DNA of 64,000 nucleotides from Bradyrhizobium sp. AZCC 1719. GTDB lineage: Bacteria; Pseudomonadota; Alphaproteobacteria; Rhizobiales; Xanthobacteraceae. Positions 16,240-23,908 of this stretch are shown one piece after another (position 1 is the stretch's first letter; every line of letters begins with the position of its first letter). Location: assembly GCF_036924525.1 (NCBI RefSeq), contig NZ_JAZHRU010000001.1, positions 5,547,001 to 5,611,000 on the forward strand. The letters run 5' to 3'. The position numbers and the translations under genes were made by a program. Under the pieces are notes generated by a model that was not told where the DNA came from, did not search any database, and worked only from the letters and a program-made list of their open reading frames with translations.

Positions 16240-17925
16240 ATGGGAAGCCTCGTCCTTCTCGACCTGATGGGCGGCGTAGCATTGCTGCTGTGGGGCCTGC
16301 ACATGGTCCACAGCGGAATCCTGCGCGCGTTCGGGCCGAACCTGCGAATGTTACTGGCGAAGGCCCTGAGCAACCGCTTCTCCGCCCTCGCCGCCGGTCT
16401 CGGCCTGACCGCGCTGCTTCAAAGCAGCACCGCGACGGCGCTGATCACGAGTTCGTTTACGTCGGACGGGCTCGTCAGCCTGGTGCCTGCGCTCGCCATC
16501 ATGCTCGGTGCCAATGTCGGCACCACGCTGATCGTGCAGATCCTGTCGTTCAACATCGCCGCCGTCGCGCCGGTGCTGTTCATCATTGGCCTGGTCGCCT
16601 TCCGCACCGGGCCACGCTCGCGCATCAAGGACATCGGCCGCGTCTTTATCGGCCTCGGCCTGATGCTGCTGGCGCTGCACATCCTGCTCAATACGCTGGC
16701 GCCGGCGGAGAACGCGCCGGGCGTGCGCGTATTCATGAACGCCATCACCGGCGATCCCGTGCTCTGCATCCTGTTCGCTGCGATCGTGACCTGGCTCGTG
16801 CATTCCTCCGTTGCCAGCGTACTGCTGGTGATGTCGCTGGCCTATGCGCATTTCATCACCCCCTATGCGGCGCTGGCGCTCGTGCTCGGCGCCAATCTCG
16901 GCAGCGCCATCAATCCGATCGTCGAGGGCGCGCGCCGCGACAATCCCGCCAGCTATCGGCTTCCGCTCGGCAATCTCGTCAACCGGCTTGTCGGCGTGCT
17001 GCTGGTGGCGCCGTTCCTGCAGCCGATCGCGGAGCTTCTGATCGCGTGGCAACCGGATGTGGCCAAGGCAACCGCCCTGTTCCACATCGCCTTCAACGTT
17101 GCGACCGCAGCTCTCTTCATTGGCCTGCTCGACGGCATGGCGCGGCTGTTGAAGAGGTTGCTGCCCGAGCGCGTCAAGGAGGCCGACCCGACAGGTCCGC
17201 GCTATCTCGACGAGAGCGCACTCGAGACCCCTTCCCTCGCGTTGGCGGATGCCGCCCGCGAGACCCTGCATATGGGCGATCACGTCGAGATCATGCTGCG
17301 CAAGGTGATGGCGGCGATGATGACCAACGACCGCGCGCTGGTCGACGAGGTCTCGCGGATGGACAACAACGTCGACAGCCTCGACGAGGCGATCAAGCTC
17401 TATGTCACGAAACTCACCCGCGGCAGTCTCGACGAGCGCGAGGGACACCGGGCGATGGAGATCGTCTCCTTCGCCATCAACCTCGAGCATATCGGCGACA
17501 TCATCGACAAGAATCTGAGCGAGCTGGCAACCAAGAAGATCAAGCGCCGCTTCCAGTTCTCGGCCGAGGGCGCCGAGGAGCTTTCGGCTTTCCACAAGCG
17601 AACGATGGATTCGCTGCGGATCGCGTTCGGGGTCTTCATGTCGGGTGACCTCAACGAAGCGCGAAAATTGCTGGCCGAAAAGGCCGCGCTGCGCAATGCC
17701 GAGCTCGCCGCCACCGAGCGGCACCTCGACCGCCTGCGCGAGGGCCGGCCCGAAACCATCGAGACCACGTCGCTTCATCTCGACGTGTTGCGCGACCTCC
17801 GGCGCATTCACTCGCACATCTGCTCGGTCGCCTACCCCGTGCTCGATGCCGCCGGCGAACTCGCCGCCCATCGCAGCGCCGAAAGCGAATTGCCCGCACT
17901 GCCCACGGCGGCGCCGAGCCGCTGA
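16240..17925 (+). CDS. Na/Pi cotransporter family protein with C-terminal PhoU-like domain
   Basis: Inner-membrane sodium/phosphate symporter of 561 residues. The N-terminal half carries two Na/Pi repeats with the QSST motif (TALLQSSTATALITSSFTSDGL, about 61-82, and HSSVASVLLVMSLAYAH, about 187-205) and about eight to nine membrane helices. From about residue 340 a PhoU-like helical domain follows (MGDHVEIMLRKVMAAMMTNDRALVDEVSRMDNNVDSLDEAIKLYVTKL, here quoted only for its heptad pattern). Such NptA/YjbB-like proteins move phosphate, in the E. coli case outward. It is transcribed toward the LABN gene, and the two stops are three bases apart. The preceding 239 bases (16001-16239) hold its promoter and that of the PilZ gene. 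Confidence 0.93.
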   Translation: MGSLVLLDLMGGVALLLWGLHMVHSGILRAFGPNLRMLLAKALSNRFSALAAGLGLTALLQSSTATALITSSFTSDGLVSLVPALAIMLGANVGTTLIVQILSFNIAAVAPVLFIIGLVAFRTGPRSRIKDIGRVFIGLGLMLLALHILLNTLAPAENAPGVRVFMNAITGDPVLCILFAAIVTWLVHSSVASVLLVMSLAYAHFITPYAALALVLGANLGSAINPIVEGARRDNPASYRLPLGNLVNRLVGVLLVAPFLQPIAELLIAWQPDVAKATALFHIAFNVATAALFIGLLDGMARLLKRLLPERVKEADPTGPRYLDESALETPSLALADAARETLHMGDHVEIMLRKVMAAMMTNDRALVDEVSRMDNNVDSLDEAIKLYVTKLTRGSLDEREGHRAMEIVSFAINLEHIGDIIDKNLSELATKKIKRRFQFSAEGAEELSAFHKRTMDSLRIAFGVFMSGDLNEARKLLAEKAALRNAELAATERHLDRLREGRPETIETTSLHLDVLRDLRRIHSHICSVAYPVLDAAGELAAHRSAESELPALPTAAPSR

Positions 17926-17928
17926 CAG

Positions 17929-18267
17929 TCAGCGATCGAGCGTCTTCGAGGCGGTGGCACGGTTCTTCACGATCAGCATGATGTTTCTGATGTAGATGAT
18001 CGTGGCCATCGACTGGCCGATGATGATCACGGGCTCGCGCTTGGCGATGCCGTAGATCAGCGTCATCATGCCGCCTCCCATCGAGAAGAACCAGAACGCC
18101 ATCGGCACCACGCTCTGTCCGGCCCGCTCGCTCGAGATCCACTGCACCAGGAATCGCGCGGTGAACAGCAATTGCGCGATCAGCCCGAACGCCAGCCAGA
18201 AATCGAACTTGGCGACGAACACGTCGTAGAGATAGTCGCCGAGCGCCTGGCCGTATTGAATCAGCAT
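17929..18267 (-). CDS. Lipid-A-disaccharide synthase N-terminal (LABN) domain membrane protein
   Basis: Small membrane protein of 112 residues with three to four helices. The frame reads back to 18351, but the ATG at 18267 gives the proper start MLIQYGQALGDYLYDVFV and overlaps the stop of the preceding glycosyltransferase as TGATG, implying coupling. The motif ARFLVQWISSERAGQSVVPMAFWFFSMGGG is the hallmark of the LABN family. In rhizobia such proteins sit next to GT2 enzymes that build polyprenyl-phosphate sugars for lipid A or LPS decoration. The same gene pairing is seen here. The direct activity is unknown. Confidence 0.88.
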   Translation of the reverse strand: MLIQYGQALGDYLYDVFVAKFDFWLAFGLIAQLLFTARFLVQWISSERAGQSVVPMAFWFFSMGGGMMTLIYGIAKREPVIIIGQSMATIIYIRNIMLIVKNRATASKTLDR

Positions 18268-19010
18268 CAGCGAACCTCGATCGCAACGGGCATCGACTTC
18301 TTGCGTCGGATCAGCCACCACACGCCGGCGAGATCCATGATCCCGATCCATAACCGGTCAAAGAAGCCGTAATTGGACACGCCGGAATGGCGCGGGCGGT
18401 CGATCACGTCGACGTAAGCGATGTCGAAACCTTCGCGGCGCACCAGCGCCGGCAGGAACCGATGCAGCCCGTCGAAATAGGGCATCGAGAGGAACACCTC
18501 GCGCGGGAACGCCTTCAGCCCGCAACCGGTGTCGCGGGTACCGTCGCGCAGGATCGCGTTGCGCACGCCGTTGGCGATCCGCGACTGCAGTTTCTTGAAG
18601 CCGGTATCCTTGCGCCCGACCCGTTGGCCTGCCGCAAGACCGACGCGGCCACCGCCTTTTTCGACGGCCGCGATCAGGTCCGGCAGGAACGCCGGATTGT
18701 TTTGCCCGTCGCCGTCGAGAGTCGCCACGATGGCGCCGCGCGCGGCCCGCACGCCGCTACGCACCGCCGCCGATTGCCCACTTGAGGCAGCGTGCTTCAG
18801 TTGCCGAAGCTGCGGATGCTGTTTCATCATCGCCGCCAGCCGCTCGGCGGTCGCATCCGTCGAACCGTCGTTGACATAGATGATCTCGTAGGCCCAGCGG
18901 CGGCCGAGTGCGCTGACGATTTCCGCAATCAGCGGCGCGACGTTGTCCGCCTCGTTGCGCACCGGTACGACGATTGAAACGGCGACCGCATCTCTGTCGG
19001 CAGGTATCAA
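18267..19010 (-). CDS. GT2-family glycosyltransferase (polyprenyl-phosphate sugar synthase type)
   Basis: Cytoplasmic-face family 2 glycosyltransferase, about 247 residues. The GT-A fold begins VSIVVPVRNEADNVAPLIAEIV and shows the metal-binding DGDGQNNPAFLPDLI. The segments RDTGCGLKAFPREVFLSMPYF and LPALVRREGFDIAYVDVIDRPRHSGVSNYGFFDR are typical of DPM1/ArnC-like enzymes that load a sugar onto a lipid phosphate. The start is uncertain: no ATG lies upstream of the domain. A TTG at 19010 gives MIPADRDAVAVSIVV with a weak ribosome-binding site, and the frame extends to a TTG at 19193 inside the PAP2 gene. The start is the weakest part of this call. Confidence 0.85.
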   Translation of the reverse strand: MIPADRDAVAVSIVVPVRNEADNVAPLIAEIVSALGRRWAYEIIYVNDGSTDATAERLAAMMKQHPQLRQLKHAASSGQSAAVRSGVRAARGAIVATLDGDGQNNPAFLPDLIAAVEKGGGRVGLAAGQRVGRKDTGFKKLQSRIANGVRNAILRDGTRDTGCGLKAFPREVFLSMPYFDGLHRFLPALVRREGFDIAYVDVIDRPRHSGVSNYGFFDRLWIGIMDLAGVWWLIRRKKSMPVAIEVR

Positions 19011-19080
19011 ATCGGCACTCGTCTGGTTGGTTGGAAGGACCCGGAACCGGGCGTATCGGGCCGTCTGGCGGCGTCCGCTT

Positions 19081-19926
19081 TTATGGGGCGAAAGCGCCGC
19101 GGGCAACCCTTTTGAGGCGCCCGGACGAGGGCCCGGCAAGGGACACGATGCTGCCGTCGCGCTGGATCGCAAATCCGAGCCGGCGGGCCGCAAACCAGTA
19201 TCGCACGAACATCGCTCCGACGATGCCGATCAGCGCCCCGGCAACCACGTCACTGGGATGGTGAGCAACCAGCACCAGACGGGTCGCCGCAATGATGAGG
19301 GCATAGACGGCCATCGCAAAGCGAGCTTTCGGCCAGATGACCGACACGGCGAACGCGAGCGCAAAGGCGGTCGTGGCGTGGCCGGAAGGAAAGCTGAAAT
19401 AAGCGGGGTGGCCCGCGAAGTGCGAGAAGTGGAAAGCATTGGCCTCGCCGCCGACAAACGGCCGACCGCGACCGATGCTGTATTTCAGCACCTCGGTGAC
19501 CAGACTGGACACGGCGACGGCGCAGAAGATGAACTGCAGCCGTGTTCCGAGACTAAGCAGCAATGAGCGCCTGATGCCATGCAGGGCCGGTGCGGCGATC
19601 GCGACCGCGATCAGCAATCCTGCCAGCCCCGCCAACACATATTCGTCCTTGCCGAAATCAGTGAGAATGCGGACCCACCACAGCGAGGGCGTGCCGCGCT
19701 TTGGCATCTGGGCGATTTCCCACGCATCGATCGCATACATCAACACCACGATCGCTGCGCCGAGACCTGCCGAGATCCACAAGACGTGACGCGCCGAGCG
19801 GCGAGCGGCTTCGGCTCGCCGCGAATGCGACGGCGACCGCACGAGCTGCGCCAGTGACAGCCACGTCAGCGTGGAGAAACGCGCAAGATAGGTTTTGGAA
19901 TCGTCAACAGAAGGGCTCGCAGCCAT
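19081..19926 (-). CDS. PAP2-family phosphatase
   Basis: Membrane-bound phosphatase of the type-2 phosphatidic acid phosphatase family, 281 residues with about six helices. The three catalytic motifs are in order: KYSIGRGRPF (KX6RP type), FPSGHATTAFALAFA (PSGH) and RLVLVAHHPSDVVAG (RX5HX3D). These enzymes dephosphorylate lipid pyrophosphates, lipid A or undecaprenyl pyrophosphate at the periplasmic face. It lies directly after the GT39 gene with a one-base gap and before the GT2 gene, so it may recycle the carrier lipid or trim lipid A phosphate. Both are inferences. Confidence 0.92.
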   Translation of the reverse strand: MAASPSVDDSKTYLARFSTLTWLSLAQLVRSPSHSRRAEAARRSARHVLWISAGLGAAIVVLMYAIDAWEIAQMPKRGTPSLWWVRILTDFGKDEYVLAGLAGLLIAVAIAAPALHGIRRSLLLSLGTRLQFIFCAVAVSSLVTEVLKYSIGRGRPFVGGEANAFHFSHFAGHPAYFSFPSGHATTAFALAFAVSVIWPKARFAMAVYALIIAATRLVLVAHHPSDVVAGALIGIVGAMFVRYWFAARRLGFAIQRDGSIVSLAGPSSGRLKRVARGAFAP

Positions 19927-19927
19927 C

Positions 19928-21670
19928 TTACTCCGTGCCTTCCGAGCGGAAGATGGCGATCGAGATCGCCTTGCCCTGCGAAATGTTATAGCCCTCGATC
20001 CGCTTCGCTACGTTGTAGCGCAGCCCGATTGCTTCAGCACGCTGGACGAAGGCGCGCTCCGTGCGCCATTCAACCAGCGCGAAGCGGCAACTGCCCTGCC
20101 CGAGGAAATCGGCCGCGCCGGATCCGTCGGTGAGCAGCGTGCCGGTACCGGTCATGAAGACGAGGCTCGGCTCATGAAAGCCCGCGGCTGCCGCCTTTGG
20201 TCCGACGCAGACCACGTTGCGAAGCGCGCGCGCGATCTCAGCGCTTGGAAACATGGCAGTCAGCGACGGCATGACAATGCCGTAGATTCCGACCGCCAGA
20301 AACATCGCCGCGACCACGGCATTCAACAGCGAGCGCTCAGCGCGGCTGTCCTCGAACATCCACCACGCGATCAGGCCGAAGATCATCGCCGCCGCCAGGA
20401 AGGGCCAGGCCGGAAATGCCGGGTAATGCGTCAGCTTGATGGCGCCGATGACGGCGATCACGGCTGCCCCCGCCGGAATGACAAACCACCAGGCCGCACC
20501 GCGCATCAGCCAGGAGCGCGACAGCACGCGGCGCTCCAGCGCGCCGGCGGTGAGGATCGCAATCGCCGGATAGAGCGGCAGCACGTAGTGCGGCAGCTTG
20601 GTCAGCACCAGTTCGAACACGATCCATGACGGAACCAGCCACGCCAGAAGATATTGCGCGCCGGGCTCGCGCCGCGCGCGCCATACCGCCGGCGCCGCCA
20701 TTCCCGCCAGCGCCGCACCCGGCCAGAACGTCACCCAGAACAGCAGCAGATACAGGCCGGGCGGCGCGCCATGGGACTCCTGCGCGCCGAGTTTGCCCAG
20801 CATGTCGCCGCCGAGCGAATTGGAGAAGAATGCCTCGCCCGCGCGCCAGAAGATCGCAACGAACCAGGGCAGCACCAGCACCAGCGTCCACATCAGCCCC
20901 CAGACCGGGCGCAGCCGCCAAAGCCATGCCGCCGAGCGGTCGAGGATCGCAAGTGCCAGGATGGTCAGCCCGACGAACATCAGGATCAGCGGCCCCTTGA
21001 GCAGGATGCCGCCGGCCAGCGCCGTCCAGAAGATCGCCGGCGGGGCCCAGGGCGGACGCGCCGGATCCTCGCCACGCTGCCAGGACAGATACACCCGCGC
21101 CATTGCCCCCATCGCGGCGACAACGGTCAACAGCAGCATCGCGTCGGTTTTGGCCAGCCTTGCTTCGGCGCCGAGCAGGACGGAACTGCACATCATCAGT
21201 GCTGCCAGCGCGGCCCCGCGCCGCGTGACAAAGGCGAGCGCCGCCCAGTAGGTCAGGAGAACCGCGCCGATAGCCCCGATCAGGGAGGGAATCCGGTAAA
21301 GCCAGATCCGCAACTGCGCGCGCGGCAGGCCGAGCGATGAGGCGGTTTCGACCACGGCGGCCTGCAGCCAGTAGATGCCGACCGGCTTCTTGTAGCGGAC
21401 GTCGTCCTGGAAGCGGATGTCGACGAAATCGCCGCTTTCGACCATCTGCTTGGTCGCCTGCGCAAAGCGCGCCTCGTCGCGGTCGATTGCCGGAATGTTG
21501 AAGAATCCGGGCAGGAAAAGCACGATACCGCAGAGCACCAAGAACACGATGGCGCGAAAATGGTTCGCGGTGGCATAGTCGAACACAACGGCCAGCCTGC
21601 GGCCAGAATGCGCAGGTTTTACAGGCTGTTGGCCCGCTCCAAAGCGTGGGGGGTGCAAGGTTTCCACCAT
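19928..21670 (-). CDS. GT39/ArnT-like polyprenyl-phosphate sugar transferase
   Basis: Large inner-membrane glycosyltransferase of 580 residues with the PMT/ArnT fold and about eleven helices. The acidic catalytic loop after the first helix is clear (FFNIPAIDRDEARFAQATKQMVESGDFVDIRFQD, DE pair around residues 64-65), followed by KKPVGIYWLQAA as in ArnT. Family members take a sugar from a polyprenyl phosphate and add it to lipid A or LPS core on the periplasmic side. The PAP2, GT2 and LABN genes follow within the same transcript. A four-gene lipid A decoration module is a reasonable reading; in Bradyrhizobium the added sugar could be mannose or galacturonate, but the sequence does not decide. 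Confidence 0.9.
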   Translation of the reverse strand: MVETLHPPRFGAGQQPVKPAHSGRRLAVVFDYATANHFRAIVFLVLCGIVLFLPGFFNIPAIDRDEARFAQATKQMVESGDFVDIRFQDDVRYKKPVGIYWLQAAVVETASSLGLPRAQLRIWLYRIPSLIGAIGAVLLTYWAALAFVTRRGAALAALMMCSSVLLGAEARLAKTDAMLLLTVVAAMGAMARVYLSWQRGEDPARPPWAPPAIFWTALAGGILLKGPLILMFVGLTILALAILDRSAAWLWRLRPVWGLMWTLVLVLPWFVAIFWRAGEAFFSNSLGGDMLGKLGAQESHGAPPGLYLLLFWVTFWPGAALAGMAAPAVWRARREPGAQYLLAWLVPSWIVFELVLTKLPHYVLPLYPAIAILTAGALERRVLSRSWLMRGAAWWFVIPAGAAVIAVIGAIKLTHYPAFPAWPFLAAAMIFGLIAWWMFEDSRAERSLLNAVVAAMFLAVGIYGIVMPSLTAMFPSAEIARALRNVVCVGPKAAAAGFHEPSLVFMTGTGTLLTDGSGAADFLGQGSCRFALVEWRTERAFVQRAEAIGLRYNVAKRIEGYNISQGKAISIAIFRSEGTE

Positions 21671-21748
21671 GCTGCTCGCATACGATGAAACCGCACTGCA
21701 AACAACACCGCAAAACCCCTAAGTCGTGGTCATCAGGTGGCTTTTTCC

Positions 21749-23908
21749 TTACTGGACCCGAATGACCACAGTGTCGGCCGCGCCGGTCGCGTCGATCACC
21801 GTCAGCCGGGCAAAGCCCGGTCCGGGCGGATCGACCAGCCGCTGCCGCCGGCTGTCGATCTCGCCGACCGAGGCGCCGTTCACCATGACGGTCAGCGGCA
21901 GCACGCCACCGGCGACCTTGACCGGCATCGCGGCGGCCTGCCCGTCGCTTGAACGGTCGACGTCGATGCGCGACCCGTTCAGGGGAAACTGGATGCGCGG
22001 CGCACAATCGGTGCCGGTCCGGATCAGTTCGCCGACCGGACGGAACCGCCGCAGTGGCAATGGCAGTTTGGCGTTGCTGGCGATCAGCGCACCTTTCGGC
22101 GACTTCGGCAGCGCCGCCGGGATTTTTCCGGTGCGCGCAAAGGCGTCGAACAGGATCGGCGCGGCGGCGGTGCGGCCGACCAGCCCCGGCACCGGCGCGC
22201 CGTCGGGACGCCCGACCCACACGCCGATCGTGATGCGGCCATCGAAGCCGACCGACCACGCGTCGCGATAGCCGTAGCTGGTGCCGGTCTTGAACGCGAT
22301 TCTGTTGTGCACGCCGTTTTCCGGCGGCGGCGTGCCAAGCAATACGTTACCGACCTGCCAGGCGGCGGCCTGGTCCATCAGCCGCAGCGGCTCTCGCTCG
22401 TCCCTGGTGAGCACGATCTCGCGCAGCGGCCGCGCCGCGCCCAGCCGCGCCAGCCCGGCATAGAGCTGCGCCAGGTCCTGCAAGGTGACGCCGACGCCGC
22501 CAAGGCCCATCGCAAGGCCCGGCGCCTCGTCCTTCGGCAGCACGAGGTTGCCGCCGGCCTGCTTCAGCCGTGACGACAGCCGGCTGGAGCCGACGCGGTC
22601 GAGCAGCGCGATCGCTGGCACGTTCAGCGAGAGTTGCAACGCCTTACGCACCGGCACGGTGCCCTGGAACATCATGTCGAAATTTTCCGGCGCATAGGAG
22701 CCGAAGCGGATCGGCCGGTCGTCGATGAGGCTTTCGGGGTGCACAAAGCCATCCTCGAAGGCGAGCCCGTAGATGAACGGCTTTAGCGTCGATCCGGGCG
22801 AGCGCACCGCGCGGGTCATGTCGACCTGCCCGGCGCGGCGCTCGTCGAAATAATCCGCCGAGCCCACACGCGCCAGCACGTCGCCCGTTTCGTTGTCGAC
22901 CGCGATGATAGCGACTGAAATATTCGACCCCTGCGCCACGGTACGGTCGCGCGCCAAGGCCTCCAGCGTTTTCTGCAAGCCGGAATCCAGCGTGAGCTTG
23001 ATCAGCGGCGTATCTTTCACCGTCGCCATCGCGGCATCGGAGGAATGCGGCGCCAGGATCGGCATCGGCTTGCGCAGCCGCGGCACCGCCACCGCCTTGG
23101 CCTGCGCCGCGTCCTCTTGCGACACGACGCCATCCTCGACCATCCGTGCCAGCACGCGGTCCCGCGCGACGTGGGCGGCTTCCGGATGACGGTCGAGCCG
23201 GCGGCGCTCCGGCGATTGCGGCAGCGCGACCAGCAGTGCGGCTTCAGCGAGCGAAAGCCGCTTCGGCTCCTTGCCGAAATAGGCAATGGATGCGGCGCGG
23301 ATGCCTTCGAGATTGCCGCCGAACGGCGCCAGCGCAAGATAGAGATCGAGGATTTCGTCCTTGCTCAGTTGCCGCTCGAGCTGGACCGCACGCACCATCT
23401 GGCGCAGCTTTGCGTAGACCGAGCGCTCGCGCCGCGGCTCCATCAGCCGCGCCAGTTGCATCGTAATGGTCGAGCCGCCGGAGACGATGTGGCCGCGTGT
23501 GACGAGTTGCAGCGCCGCCCGCCCCAGCGCCAGCGGATCGACGCCGCCATGCGACCAGAACCGCTGGTCTTCATAAGCGAGTAGCACCTTCAGATAGCCG
23601 GGATCGACCGCCGCCTTCGCATCGACCGGCAACCGCCAGCGTCCGTCGGCCATCGCATAGGCGCGCAGCAGCTTGCCGTTGCGATCGACGATGGTGGTGG
23701 AGACTTTGCGCGCCTCTTCCAGCGGCAACGGACCCAGCGAGTAGACCCAACCCGCGAAAGCGGTCGTGATGACGACGAGGGTAAAGGCCAGCGTTACGGC
23801 GATCCGGAAAAAGCGGCGAGGCCCAATACCACCGTCATGCCCGGGCTTGCCCGGGCATGACGATTGAGATTGTGGTGACACCGCGTCGCTCATCCCACCA
23901 TCGCTCAT
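21749..23908 (-). CDS. pbpC: Penicillin-binding protein 1C
   Basis: Bifunctional peptidoglycan synthase-like protein of 719 residues. After a cytoplasmic tail and one membrane helix (about 35-55) comes the GT51 glycosyltransferase with catalytic Glu113 in LLAYEDQRFWSHGGVD and GGSTITMQLARL. The transpeptidase has Ser373 in RSPGSTLKPF, a SLN motif in ALQLSLNVPA and KTGTSYGYRD. A C-terminal BiPBP_C domain closes the protein (TVMVNGASVGEIDSRRQRLVD). The start overlaps the stop of the alpha-2-macroglobulin gene as ATGA; the pair is conserved across bacteria. An alternative ATG (MSDAVSPQ) lies five codons in. The tail contains a palindromic repeat read as protein (residues 16-26), see separate entry. 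Confidence 0.96.
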   Translation of the reverse strand: MSDGGMSDAVSPQSQSSCPGKPGHDGGIGPRRFFRIAVTLAFTLVVITTAFAGWVYSLGPLPLEEARKVSTTIVDRNGKLLRAYAMADGRWRLPVDAKAAVDPGYLKVLLAYEDQRFWSHGGVDPLALGRAALQLVTRGHIVSGGSTITMQLARLMEPRRERSVYAKLRQMVRAVQLERQLSKDEILDLYLALAPFGGNLEGIRAASIAYFGKEPKRLSLAEAALLVALPQSPERRRLDRHPEAAHVARDRVLARMVEDGVVSQEDAAQAKAVAVPRLRKPMPILAPHSSDAAMATVKDTPLIKLTLDSGLQKTLEALARDRTVAQGSNISVAIIAVDNETGDVLARVGSADYFDERRAGQVDMTRAVRSPGSTLKPFIYGLAFEDGFVHPESLIDDRPIRFGSYAPENFDMMFQGTVPVRKALQLSLNVPAIALLDRVGSSRLSSRLKQAGGNLVLPKDEAPGLAMGLGGVGVTLQDLAQLYAGLARLGAARPLREIVLTRDEREPLRLMDQAAAWQVGNVLLGTPPPENGVHNRIAFKTGTSYGYRDAWSVGFDGRITIGVWVGRPDGAPVPGLVGRTAAAPILFDAFARTGKIPAALPKSPKGALIASNAKLPLPLRRFRPVGELIRTGTDCAPRIQFPLNGSRIDVDRSSDGQAAAMPVKVAGGVLPLTVMVNGASVGEIDSRRQRLVDPPGPGFARLTVIDATGAADTVVIRVQ
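23833..23862. repeat. Palindromic repeat inside the pbpC coding region
   Basis: Thirteen bases (CGTCATGCCCGGG, 23833-23845) are perfectly complementary to 23850-23862 across a CTTG loop. The core ATGCCCGGGC is the sort of dispersed intergenic palindrome common in Bradyrhizobium-type genomes, from general knowledge. Here it is in frame and encodes residues 16-26 of the PbpC cytoplasmic tail. Confidence 0.75.
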
